Notes: generated from the letters alone by a model not told the origin. A stretch of DNA of 21,502 bases from DATEEG01 sp035525055 (GCA_035525055.1 DATLEZ010000065.1:1-21502); one strand, 5' to 3'; shown: positions 6,919-14,249, counted from the stretch's first letter. Translations and numbers: made by a program.

Positions 6919-8012
6919 GTCGTCGACGAAGCGGATCGGTAGGGGTGGTTTCGTTGCTGACGGCCGCCGCTCTCCTGGCAGGCATCCCGGCGGGTGCCGC
7001 GTCCGTACCGCTTGACCCGTTGCCTCCCCGGCCTGGGCGGCTGGTCGCACCTCCTCCTGACGTCACGGCGCTGTCCTGGGTCTTATTCGATGAGTCGGCG
7101 GACTGGCTCATCGCCTCCCAGGAGCCCGACGCCCAGCGACCGCTGGCCTCCACTACGAAGATGATGACGGCGCTGATCGCTGCCGAGAGATCCAGTTTTG
7201 ATGACCTGGTCACTGTGTCCGAAAGCGCTGCCGAAGCGGGTGAAGCCGAGATCGGTCTCGTGGCCGGCGAGACCGTGGGGATGGGCGATCTGGTTTCAGC
7301 CATCCTGATTCGGTCGGCCAACGACGCTGCCGCGGCCATCGCCGATCATGTCGCTGGGTCAATTGAGGGCTTTGCCGACCTCATGAACGAGAAGGCAGCT
7401 GAGCTGGACCTAACCAACAGCCACTTCGTCAACCCCCACGGGCTCGACTCTCCCGAGCACTATTCTTCGGCCGCCGACCTTTTGGAGATGGCACGAGCAG
7501 TACTGGCCAATCCGCAACTTGCGGCGATGGTGCAGTCGACTTCGATTGACTTTCCCACTGCTCCCGACGGGACGTTGCGAGGCGGACCCTCAACCAACAG
7601 CTTGCTCGACACCTACGACGGCGCGATCGGGGTCAAGACCGGGTTCACTTTGCAGGCGTCGCTCGTGCTCGCGGCGGCGGCCGAGCGAGACGGCCGGCGG
7701 TTGCTCGTTGTGGTGATGGGCTCAGAAGGAGTTGGCGGCCACTTTGCCGACGCGTCGGCTCTGCTGGACTACGGGTTCTCCGAAGGTGCCATTCAGCCCT
7801 CCCTTGAGAACGCGCTGGCCGTGGTCCGGTTGCAACGAGCTGCGCGTATCGAGACGCTTACCTGGCTGGCCGCGTCAGGCCTCCTCGCGGCTGACTCTGC
7901 ACCGGCCGTCAGGATCGAAGTCCTGAATCGCGGAGTTTCGGAGCTGCCGGGGTGGAAAGAAGCGCTTTCGTGGGTGCCTCGATACTGGGCATGGCTTTCC
8001 GGTGACGGCTGA
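6915..8012 (+). CDS. D-alanyl-D-alanine carboxypeptidase (peptidase S11, DacA/PBP5-like)
   Basis: Penicillin-binding-type serine peptidase that trims the terminal D-Ala from peptidoglycan stem peptides outside the membrane. All three catalytic motifs are present: S79-TTK82, S134-AN136 and K241-TG243. An N-terminal export signal (basic start, hydrophobic 10-28, AxA-like site near residue 29) is followed by a proline-rich linker. The C terminus (WKEALSWVPRYWAWL, about 347-361) is amphipathic and could hold the enzyme to the membrane, as in PBP5-like proteins. ATG 6915 overlaps the MerR stop (ATGA), and the gene overlaps hpt by 11 bases. In mycobacteria no such gene lies between the Rv1828- and Rv1829-type genes, so this is an insertion into a conserved block. 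Confidence 0.93.
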   Translation: MSRRRSGSVGVVSLLTAAALLAGIPAGAASVPLDPLPPRPGRLVAPPPDVTALSWVLFDESADWLIASQEPDAQRPLASTTKMMTALIAAERSSFDDLVTVSESAAEAGEAEIGLVAGETVGMGDLVSAILIRSANDAAAAIADHVAGSIEGFADLMNEKAAELDLTNSHFVNPHGLDSPEHYSSAADLLEMARAVLANPQLAAMVQSTSIDFPTAPDGTLRGGPSTNSLLDTYDGAIGVKTGFTLQASLVLAAAAERDGRRLLVVVMGSEGVGGHFADASALLDYGFSEGAIQPSLENALAVVRLQRAARIETLTWLAASGLLAADSAPAVRIEVLNRGVSELPGWKEALSWVPRYWAWLSGDG

Positions 8013-8574
8013 GTCCCCGGCGACAGAGGTCATCACGGCCTCTGAGCTCGCCGATCGAGTAGCCGAGTTGGGTGCGGCGATCAGCGAGGACTACCGGAGT
8101 CGACGCCCGATTTTGGTCGCGATGCTTGTTGGAGCTCTACCGTTTCTGGCCGATCTGGTTCGGAGCATTTCGGTCCCCCTCGATGTCGACTTCCTGGCGC
8201 TCTCGCGATTCGGCGAAGGCGGGAGGCTTCGGGTGGTGCTGGACACAGCCGAGAATCTGTCCGGTCGTGACGTGATCATCGTCGAAGACATCGTTGACAC
8301 CGGATTGAGCTTGACGGTGTTGAGGAGAATGATCACGGATAGGGGAGCGGCTTCGGTGGCAACCGTCTCGCTCCTTGACAAGGTGCCGCGACGGGTGGTG
8401 GCGGTTCCGATCGAGTACCGGGGCTTCGAGGTAGGCGACGAGTACCTGATCGGCTACGGGTTGGACCACGATGGCTGGTTTCGCAATCTTCCCTCGATCT
8501 GGGCCGTGCTCGATCTGGGAGGGTTTCAGGAACGCCGGGAGGAAACTGCCCGATTGGTGTATGGCAACCGGTGA
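8002..8574 (+). CDS. hpt: Hypoxanthine/guanine phosphoribosyltransferase-like protein
   Basis: Predicted purine-salvage enzyme that joins a purine base to PRPP. The PRPP-binding motif VIIVEDIVDTGLSL is at 91-104, the purine-contact lysine region is SLLDKVPRR (123-131, Lys127), and the C-terminal LIGYGLDHDGWFRNLP (149-164) is typical. The early loop LVGALPFLADLVR (42-54) corresponds to LRGS-FMFADL of bacterial Hpt. The flexible catalytic loop, normally a Ser-Tyr-Gly/Ser-Ser-Gly-rich stretch, is short and altered here (ALSRFGEGGRLRVVLD, 66-81). GTG 8002 lies within the end of the carboxypeptidase gene (11-base overlap). A specialised or non-purine substrate cannot be excluded. Confidence 0.85.
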   Translation: MTAESPATEVITASELADRVAELGAAISEDYRSRRPILVAMLVGALPFLADLVRSISVPLDVDFLALSRFGEGGRLRVVLDTAENLSGRDVIIVEDIVDTGLSLTVLRRMITDRGAASVATVSLLDKVPRRVVAVPIEYRGFEVGDEYLIGYGLDHDGWFRNLPSIWAVLDLGGFQERREETARLVYGNR

Positions 8575-8580
8575 TAACCT
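8575..8580 (+). promoter_or_regulatory. Candidate -10 box for a leaderless DUF151 transcript
   Basis: TAACCT matches TANNNT, lies immediately after the hpt stop codon, and is followed by six bases and then ATG 8587. No Shine-Dalgarno precedes that ATG. This suggests that the DUF151 gene has its own leaderless start in addition to any readthrough. Confidence 0.4.
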
Positions 8581-8586
8581 GGCTCA

Positions 8587-9102
8587 ATGAGCGGCAACGG
8601 CGACCGCATCGCTATGGAAATAGTGGGGGTCCGTGTAGAGCTGCCGTCGAACACGCCCATCGTTCTGCTGCGGGAGCGCAGCGGCACCCGTTACCTACCG
8701 ATCTGGATCGGTGCCCCCGAGGCGCAGGCAATAGCAGCGGCCCTTGAAGGCATCGACCCGCCTCGTCCACAGACGCACGATCTTCTGAGGTTGGTGGTCG
8801 AGACTCTCGGGGCCGAAGTTGATCGGGTCGATGTGGTCGAGCTCCGCAACAACATCTACTACGCCGACCTCGTGATGAAACGAGCCGGGGAGTCGTTCCA
8901 TCTTTCGAGCCGGCCGTCGGATGCAATCGCCCTCGCCGTTCGAGCCCAGGCGCCGGTCTTCGTCGCCACCCAGGTGCTTACCGATGCCGGAATCGAGATC
9001 CCGGAGAACTCCGAGGAAGAAGAAATCGAACGATTCCGGGAAATGCTGGAAGACGTAACGGTGGAAGACTTCCTGAAGGAAGAAGGCGACGCCGACGGAT
9101 AG
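8587..9102 (+). CDS. Bifunctional nuclease family protein (DUF151/BFN), Rv1829 type
   Basis: A 171-residue protein of the DUF151 family, whose plant members have DNase and RNase activity; bacterial members are poorly characterised. Family hallmarks are RYLPIWIGAPEAQAIA (35-50), PRPQTHDLL (59-67), YYADLVM (91-97) and SSRPSDAIALAVRAQAPVF (106-124). An acidic helical tail (from about 138) ends the protein. The gene stands between the two MerR regulators as in mycobacteria, except that two genes have been inserted in front of it. ATG 8587 is the only sensible start. Confidence 0.92.
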   Translation: MSGNGDRIAMEIVGVRVELPSNTPIVLLRERSGTRYLPIWIGAPEAQAIAAALEGIDPPRPQTHDLLRLVVETLGAEVDRVDVVELRNNIYYADLVMKRAGESFHLSSRPSDAIALAVRAQAPVFVATQVLTDAGIEIPENSEEEEIERFREMLEDVTVEDFLKEEGDADG

Positions 9103-9126
9103 TCCGTTTGAGGAGGACTGACTCCT

Positions 9127-9220
9127 CGTTTTACGTTTTTCCGTTCTACGTGGCCGATTACGTTGATACGCGTGGGTTTTGGCTTGAGACGTATTACGTA
9201 CCACGTAAAACGTAGAACGC
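9127..9220. repeat. ACGT-word inverted repeat island
   Basis: The spacer between the DUF151 and second MerR genes holds many short words of the form CGTnnnACG: CGTTTTACGT (9127-9136), CGTTCTACGTGG (9142-9153), then ACGTATTACGTACCACG and AAAACGTAGAACG on the far side (9189-9219). The right arm 9201-9219 is complementary to pieces of both left words, so the region can fold into alternative stems. A related island lies at 17923-17952, about 8.7 kb away. It is non-coding, and its function is unknown. Confidence 0.7.
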
Positions 9221-9239
9221 TGGTCTTTTCCACAGGTTG

Positions 9240-9269
9240 TTGACAACTTGGCTTCGCCGTCACTAGCTT
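9240..9269 (+). promoter_or_regulatory. Possible sigma-70-type promoter ahead of the second MerR gene
   Basis: TTGACA (9240-9245) is a perfect -35 hexamer. With an 18-base spacer it is followed by TAGCTT (9264-9269), which fits TANNNT. A leader of roughly 80 bases would result. A second hexamer, TAACCT (9341-9346), lies 12 bases before the GTG start and could serve a shorter transcript. The TTGACA also sits in a small GTTGT-TG-ACAAC palindrome (9236-9247). Confidence 0.4.
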
Positions 9270-9358
9270 GCCGACACCAGCGGAATTACGGACCTGTAAG
9301 CCCTTTGCCGAATGACGGTCTTCAAGGACCTCGGGGGGCCTAACCTGAAGGGACCATC

Positions 9359-9838
9359 GTGACCACAGAAGCCATGTCGATCCACCTCGGATACCGGGCG
9401 CCTCTGGTTTGCCGTCTGGTGGGAATCAGCTATCGCCAGCTTGATTATTGGGCTCGCACCGATTTGATCAAGCCCTCAGTCCAGGATGCCCGCGGATCCG
9501 GTTCGCAACGCCTTTATTCGTTCCCCGACGTTGTCCAACTCAAAGTGATCAAGCGACTACTCGATGCCGGGATGAGTCTGAAGAAGATTCGTCAAGCCGT
9601 CGAGATACTCCGCCAGCAACTGCGCTCCGAGCGCCCCCTTGCCGATGTCACTCTTCTTTCGGACGGTTCGACGATCTATGCCGCCACCAGCCCCGACGAA
9701 GTGGTGGATGTGTTCCGCCGGGGACAGGGTGTATTCGGCATCGCAGTGGGGCCGGTGCAGGACGAGCTCGAAGGTGAGCTGCACGACCTGTTCCCTGAGT
9801 TCGAGGGGGAATCAATCGCTAAGGCGGAGGCTACCTGA
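9359..9838 (+). CDS. MerR-family transcriptional regulator, Rv1830 type
   Basis: A 159-residue regulator. The MerR winged helix spans about 12-80: LVCRLVGISYRQLDYWART, then SGSQRLYSFPDVVQLKVIKRLLDAGMSL, which is strikingly like the Rv1830 group. A short coiled helix (about 82-95) probably mediates dimerisation, and the C-terminal half is an acidic effector or oligomer region without a recognisable ligand site. GTG 9359 is preferred because GAAGGGA (9347-9353) is just upstream; ATG 9374 is an alternative. Its stop (TGA 9836-9838) overlaps an apparent CTG start of the next gene. Confidence 0.88.
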   Translation: MTTEAMSIHLGYRAPLVCRLVGISYRQLDYWARTDLIKPSVQDARGSGSQRLYSFPDVVQLKVIKRLLDAGMSLKKIRQAVEILRQQLRSERPLADVTLLSDGSTIYAATSPDEVVDVFRRGQGVFGIAVGPVQDELEGELHDLFPEFEGESIAKAEAT

Positions 9839-10290
9839 ACCCGGCCTTAGATCCCTTCGAGCGGGACAGTCCCCGCGGCCTCCCGTTTGCCCACAACAGT
9901 GAGCGTCAGTTCGCGTTACTTCTAGACTTCTACGGCATCCCCTGGTTTTACGAGCCGCGAGCCTTCCCGATCGCCTGGGACGGCGACGCTCGACCGAGGC
10001 AGCACTTCACGCCGGATTTCTTCCTGCCCGATGACGTCCTCTACATCGAGATAACCACCATGAGCCAGAAGCTGGTCACGAAGAAGAACGCCAAAGTCCG
10101 CTTGCTCCGCCAGCTCTACCCGGATGTGCGGTGCAAGATCTTCTATCAGAGGGACTACCTGAACCTGGTCGAGAAGTACGGACTTGAAGACCCGGACAAC
10201 CTGTCCTCGCCATCGGTCCCCAATCGCCTCCCGGGTCCGCTTCAGGTCGTTCGCCTTGATCATCGTGGAGACGAGACGCCTGCTGGATGA
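9835..10290 (+). CDS. PD-(D/E)xK nuclease-like protein of unknown function, CTG start
   Basis: An open frame runs from after TAA 9820-9822 to TGA 10288-10290. Before ATG 10060 it has no ATG, GTG or TTG, yet the protein-like sequence begins far earlier. CTG 9835 overlaps the MerR stop as CTGA, the same geometry as the ATGA and GTGA junctions elsewhere here, and gives 151 residues. The pattern suggests a PD-(D/E)xK fold: helix glutamate in NSERQFALLLDFYG (Glu23), HFTPDFFLP (Asp61), strand VLYIEITTM (Glu72), then a Lys/Arg-rich helix KLVTKKNAKVRLLRQLYP and strand CKIFYQRDYL. The usual lysine after the second acidic residue is threonine (EIT), so activity is uncertain. It also overlaps gcvT (ATGA). 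Starting at ATG 10060 would remove every putative catalytic residue. Confidence 0.7.
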   Translation: MNPALDPFERDSPRGLPFAHNSERQFALLLDFYGIPWFYEPRAFPIAWDGDARPRQHFTPDFFLPDDVLYIEITTMSQKLVTKKNAKVRLLRQLYPDVRCKIFYQRDYLNLVEKYGLEDPDNLSSPSVPNRLPGPLQVVRLDHRGDETPAG

Positions 10291-11342
10291 GCGAACCCAG
10301 TAGTCGTTCACCCCTTCATTCTCTAAACGAAAAGCTCGGTGCCCGCTTCGTCGACTTCGGCGGGTGGGAGATGCCGGTGCAGTACGAGTCGGTGCTCACC
10401 GAGCACAAGGCGGTCAGGTCCTCGGCAGCGTGGTTTGACGTGTCTCATCTGGGCCGATTCCTTTGGCGAGGAGTGGGGGCGTCGGCAGCACTCAACCGCT
10501 TGTTGACCAACGATGTCACGTTGATCGAGCCCGGCAGGACGCAGTACACCCTCTGTCTCACCGAGGACGGCGGGATCGTTGACGATCTCCTCGTCTGGCA
10601 ATGGGACGACGAGTTCTATTGGGTCTTGCCCAACGCCACAACCCACACCGCGATGATGGCAAGGTTCGCAGGCTCGTTTCCGCGTATTGAGATCGAGGAC
10701 CTGCGGACGGCTACGGCCATGGTGGCGGTCCAGGGCCCCGAGGCGCCGGCGGCGCTGGAAGCAGCCATCGGCGTAGTGCCCAAGCGGTTCCGGACGTACA
10801 GGGCCCCTCTGGGCTCGTCGATGGTCCATCTGGCGGGTACCGGGTACACCGGAGAGAGAGGCGGGGAGGTGGTGGCGGATCCGGAGACGGCTGCCGGGCT
10901 TCTCGAAGCCCTCGGGCGGCTCGGCGTGAAGCCAGCGGGTTTAGGTGCGCGTGACACCCTGCGTCTCGAGGCTGGCCTCCTACTCGCCGGCCAGGACTTC
11001 GACACGCAAAACAACCCGATGGAGGCGGGGCTCGACTTCGCCGTTTCGTGGAACCATGAATTCGTAGGGAAAGCGGCCCTAGAGGCCCTCCGTGAGGCTG
11101 GCCCCGCCAAGAAGCTCGCGGCCTTCACTCTGCCCGGTCGGACAATTCCACGTCACGGTTACAAGTTGCGGAGCAGTGGTTCCAGCGGGATCGTTACCTC
11201 CGGCAACTTCAGCCCCATGCTCGAGTGCGGCATCGGTCTTGGCTACCTATCACCGCCATCGCAGGCGGACGTGTTCGAGGTCGAGATTCGGGGGAATTGG
11301 GAGCAAGCTCGTCGCGTCGAGTTGCCGTTCCTCAAGAGGTGA
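10287..11342 (+). CDS. gcvT: Glycine cleavage system T protein (aminomethyltransferase)
   Basis: Tetrahydrofolate-dependent T-protein that takes the aminomethyl group from lipoyl-GcvH and releases ammonia while forming methylene-THF. Recognisable segments are FGGWEMPVQY (24-33), WFDVSHLGRF (49-58), the catalytic-aspartate region GGIVDDLLVW, AGTGYTGERGGEV, GLGARDTLRLEAG, and near the end SGIVTSGNFSPML. At 351 residues the length is normal. The start ATG 10287 and the stop both lie in 4-base overlaps (ATGA with the nuclease-like gene, GTGA with the next). It stands where mycobacteria carry the P-protein gene after the Rv1830-type regulator. Confidence 0.94.
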   Translation: MSEPSSRSPLHSLNEKLGARFVDFGGWEMPVQYESVLTEHKAVRSSAAWFDVSHLGRFLWRGVGASAALNRLLTNDVTLIEPGRTQYTLCLTEDGGIVDDLLVWQWDDEFYWVLPNATTHTAMMARFAGSFPRIEIEDLRTATAMVAVQGPEAPAALEAAIGVVPKRFRTYRAPLGSSMVHLAGTGYTGERGGEVVADPETAAGLLEALGRLGVKPAGLGARDTLRLEAGLLLAGQDFDTQNNPMEAGLDFAVSWNHEFVGKAALEALREAGPAKKLAAFTLPGRTIPRHGYKLRSSGSSGIVTSGNFSPMLECGIGLGYLSPPSQADVFEVEIRGNWEQARRVELPFLKR

Positions 11343-12094
11343 ATGCTGACTTCACCGGGGAGAGCCTGCCGCTGCCTCCCGGAGTCGAGATCCCACCCAG
11401 ATTCAGCCTCGACTTCCCGGGACCCGTTTGGTTGTCCCCGGTCGCCAGTCATCGCCTGACCGGGCTGGGAAGCACCGACGGTCATCTGGTTGTCGGTGGA
11501 CGGACCGTCTGGGTCAGGTCGGGCGTCGCTCCCTCCGCGATCGTTGCGTCGCACCCGAACCGGCTCGGGTCAGCCGAGGGTCTGGCGGCGTTGGCCGATC
11601 TCGCCGGACAACTTGGAGCCACCGCCTACGTCGATGTTGACCCTTTCCTTGCCGGCGTGGTCGAACTGCCGGCCCTGATCGCGCCGATTGTCCACTGGCC
11701 CGAAGCCTCCACCGATTCTGTGACGCTGGCCGCAACTCGGGCCCGGCAGGCCGCCGACGCCTTGCGCCGGCGGCTGGCGCAGATCCCAGGCATCGCGTTT
11801 CCCATTGAGTGGCCTTTTGGGCGAACGGTCACGGTGGTTCTTCCGATTCCGGCCACCCGCGTCATCGACGCCCTGGCGGAAGCCGGTGCCGGTTTGAGCG
11901 CCGTCGAACTCTGGGAGGGGGGTCTGTCATTGACCCTCGGGTGGTGGCACAATCGTCGCCAGATCGACGCTCTGGCGGCTGCCGTCGCTGCCATCGTCGC
12001 CGGTTGCCCTCCGGCCCCGGTGCCTCCCGACCGGTTTGACCGGATTCCCGACGACTTGCCGCTCCGCCGCCTCGATACGATCCCCTTCTTGTGA
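11339..12094 (+). CDS. Lysine-free protein with a P-protein-like C-terminal domain
   Basis: A 251-residue protein I cannot assign firmly. GTG 11339 overlaps the gcvT stop (GTGA), so it is very likely coupled to gcvT. The C-terminal half (about 128-222) runs ARQAADALRRRLAQIPGI, then a strand TVTVVLPI, an amphipathic helix ATRVIDALAEAGAGLSAVEL, and LSLTLGWWHNRRQIDALAAAV. This is the layout of the small domain that closes fold-type-I PLP enzymes such as glycine decarboxylase P-protein subunits. The whole protein contains no lysine, so it could not form the PLP Schiff base. The N-terminal half (GHLVVGGRTVWVR, SGVAPSAIVASHPNRLG) gives no clear match. A subunit, scaffold or decayed P-protein relative is the working idea. 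Confidence 0.6.
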   Translation: MNADFTGESLPLPPGVEIPPRFSLDFPGPVWLSPVASHRLTGLGSTDGHLVVGGRTVWVRSGVAPSAIVASHPNRLGSAEGLAALADLAGQLGATAYVDVDPFLAGVVELPALIAPIVHWPEASTDSVTLAATRARQAADALRRRLAQIPGIAFPIEWPFGRTVTVVLPIPATRVIDALAEAGAGLSAVELWEGGLSLTLGWWHNRRQIDALAAAVAAIVAGCPPAPVPPDRFDRIPDDLPLRRLDTIPFL

Positions 12095-12164
12095 CACCCA
12101 AATGGCCAAAGACCTGGGACCTCTACGGTGGGTCAACCGTCACAAGAACGGAGAAAGGACCTCG

Positions 12165-12980
12165 ATGATCGTAAGTGTCGCCCATCCCGAGCCAAGTCCC
12201 GACGGCGGGGCCCAACTGATCCGTGACTGGGATCCGGTGGGGGAGATCAAAGCCGACATCGTTCTGGTGCACGGCATCGGTGAGCACTCGGGCCGGTATG
12301 GCCGAACGGGGTCGCTGCTGGCCGAGGCCGGATACCGTGTCAGGGGTTTTGACCTGGTGGGCTTCGGCGCCTCCTCTGGTGAGAGAGCGGATATTGCCCG
12401 GTGGAGCCTCTACCTTGATCAGCTCGAAGGCAATCTCCAATCGGTCAGGACCGAAGGCCGACCGGTCATCCTCATGGGCCATTCCATGGGGGGCCTGATT
12501 GCGCTGGACTACGCCCTCGCCGAGCGCCCTCGTCCGGACTTGCTGATCCTGTCGAGTCCGGCCCTCGGCGGTGGCAAAGGCTGGCAGCGATCCGTGGCGC
12601 CCACCCTGGCAAGGCTGTTCCCGACCCTCCCGGCGCCAACCACGGTTAAGGGTGATCAACTTTCCCGGGACCCCAGAGTCGGCGAGGCCTATTTTGCGGA
12701 TCCACTGGTCTTGACCAAAGCGTCGGCCCGCCTGGGCGCATCGATATTTTCCACCCAGGACCGCCTTCGCTCCGCACTCGGCGGGCTCAAGATCCCGACG
12801 CTCGTGATTCACGGGGGTCAGGACACCCTTGTCCCGACCGCTTCATCCGAGATCCTGACTTCGGTCGAGGGATTGGTGCGCCGGGTCTTCCCGGACCTGC
12901 GTCATGAGACCCTGAACGAACCGGAAGGTCCCGAAGTTGTCGCCGAGATCATCGATTGGATCGCGTCGAAGACGTCGTAA
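12165..12980 (+). CDS. Alpha/beta hydrolase, monoacylglycerol-lipase-like
   Basis: A predicted serine esterase or lysophospholipase of 271 residues, cytosolic by sequence. The oxyanion region VLVHGIGEHSGRYG (34-46) is typical of monoacylglycerol lipases. The nucleophile elbow is GHSMGG with Ser107, and the likely triad is completed by Asp220 (IHGGQDTLVP) and His247 (LRHETLNEP). The frame is open back to 12036, but ATG 12165 is preferred because GAAAGGA (12153-12159) lies five bases upstream and the fold begins shortly after. TACGGT (12124-12129) could be a -10 box for its own promoter. It ends 9 bases before the PDZ lipoprotein start. Confidence 0.88.
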   Translation: MIVSVAHPEPSPDGGAQLIRDWDPVGEIKADIVLVHGIGEHSGRYGRTGSLLAEAGYRVRGFDLVGFGASSGERADIARWSLYLDQLEGNLQSVRTEGRPVILMGHSMGGLIALDYALAERPRPDLLILSSPALGGGKGWQRSVAPTLARLFPTLPAPTTVKGDQLSRDPRVGEAYFADPLVLTKASARLGASIFSTQDRLRSALGGLKIPTLVIHGGQDTLVPTASSEILTSVEGLVRRVFPDLRHETLNEPEGPEVVAEIIDWIASKTS

Positions 12981-12983
12981 TCT
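12978..12983 (+). promoter_or_regulatory. Candidate -10 box for a leaderless PDZ-lipoprotein transcript
   Basis: TAATCT fits TANNNT and is followed by six bases and the GTG start at 12990. Its first three bases are the stop codon of the hydrolase gene. No ribosome site is visible before the GTG. Confidence 0.35.
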
Positions 12984-12989
12984 GAGACA

Positions 12990-14249
12990 GTGCGTCGGGC
13001 CTTTGGTCTCTCCCTTTTGGTGGTTCTGGTAACGGCCTGCGCCGGCCAGGAGCCGCCGCCCCGCACACCTCTACCGGACGCGGCCCAGGTGGTTCCTCGA
13101 CCCGTGTCGTGCGGCTTTCAGGTGGGGGAGGGGCTCGGTGTGAATATCGACGATGTCATTCCCGACTCGGGGGCTGATGGGGTTCTGGTGATCGGCGACC
13201 GTTTGGTGGCGGTCAACGGAGAGGGCATCGCCAATGCCGACCAACTCCGCGAGGCCCTGGGCCGCCAGGAAATCGGCGATACCGTGAGGATCGACGTAAT
13301 CCGCGGAGGCGAGGAGGTCACGACCGACATCCTGCTGGGGCCCAATCCCGATGCCCCGGAGCGGCCGATGCTCGGTGTGTTGATCGTCACCGCCTTCGAC
13401 CGACTCGAACCCGACGAAGTCGGGACTGATATCGAAATCGGTGCCCTGGCCCGGGCTGTCGGCATCGGCCCCTCGGTTTACGTTCTCGATCCAGTCGCCG
13501 GAAACTGGGCATCACTCGGAGTGGCAGTCCCAGATCAGGCATGGGCTGCGGCCGGCCAAGCGATTCTGACGCTCGAGAACGCAACAACTCCTGATTCGGC
13601 CCTGGTCGACACCGTTAGCGGCGACCGGCTGGTCTTCGATCTGGGGGATTGGTGGGCGGTCAATATCCTTGGCAGCCTCGGATCGGACACGGTCTTGTCC
13701 GTGGCCCGCCCGGTTCCGGGCGAGACCTCGTTGGTCGAGGTCGCGGTGGTGGTTATCGACTTCCACGAGAGGGCGGTCGAATGGATCTGGCGAATCGATC
13801 AGCCGATCGGCGTTCCGGTGGCAGCGTTCCCTTCTCCGGACGGTGCGCGCCTCTTGATCGCCGGTCAGGACCAGGAAGATGACCTCCTGCGCTACACGGT
13901 TCTCTCCGCTGCCGACGGGCTCCCGATGGCGAACTTAGACACCCTGTCCGGGGCTGAAGGGACGGCCGCCCTCGGCTGGTTTGACGACCAGTCGTTCCTG
14001 GTGTCGACCGGCACCGGCAGCCTCCTGATCGTTGACGCCGCGAGCGGCGTGACCAGCGAAGCCGCCCTGCCCGCCGTGGTGGGTCAAGTGACTCGGCTGA
14101 CGACGGTCGGCGACGGTGCTCACCTTCTGGCCGAGAGTGGCAGCAGCCTCATCAAGCTGGACCTGAGCGGGACCACCGAGATCCGCACTCTGGCCGACCA
14201 CTGCCAGGTTGGCGTCATCGGTAGCCTGGGCTGGGCCGCCGTCGGGTAG
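12990..14249 (+). CDS. Lipoprotein with PDZ domain and propeller-like repeats
   Basis: A 419-residue exported protein. The signal peptide ends in a lipobox LVTAC with Cys17 as lipidation site. A PDZ domain follows (about 42-118): LGVNIDDVIPDSGADG, then LVIGDRLVAVNGEGI and a DQLREAL helix. From about 125 to the end the sequence is strand-rich with recurring blocks such as VYVLDPVAGNWASLG, LVDTVSGDRLVFDLG, LLIAGQDQEDDLLRYTVLSAADG and LLIVDAASGVTSEA, like an irregular beta-propeller. PDZ domains usually come with proteases or secreted binding proteins; no catalytic motif is visible, so a substrate-binding or envelope-sensing role is inferred. GTG 12990 is the only start before the signal peptide. 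Confidence 0.75.
   Translation: MRRAFGLSLLVVLVTACAGQEPPPRTPLPDAAQVVPRPVSCGFQVGEGLGVNIDDVIPDSGADGVLVIGDRLVAVNGEGIANADQLREALGRQEIGDTVRIDVIRGGEEVTTDILLGPNPDAPERPMLGVLIVTAFDRLEPDEVGTDIEIGALARAVGIGPSVYVLDPVAGNWASLGVAVPDQAWAAAGQAILTLENATTPDSALVDTVSGDRLVFDLGDWWAVNILGSLGSDTVLSVARPVPGETSLVEVAVVVIDFHERAVEWIWRIDQPIGVPVAAFPSPDGARLLIAGQDQEDDLLRYTVLSAADGLPMANLDTLSGAEGTAALGWFDDQSFLVSTGTGSLLIVDAASGVTSEAALPAVVGQVTRLTTVGDGAHLLAESGSSLIKLDLSGTTEIRTLADHCQVGVIGSLGWAAVG

Noticed and set aside
9226..9247. TTTTCCACA followed by a GTTGT/ACAAC palindrome, resembling a DnaA box
   Set aside because: It is a single site with one mismatch to the TTATCCACA consensus, without a cluster of boxes, an AT-rich unwinding region or dnaA/dnaN genes nearby. 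An origin is not supported.
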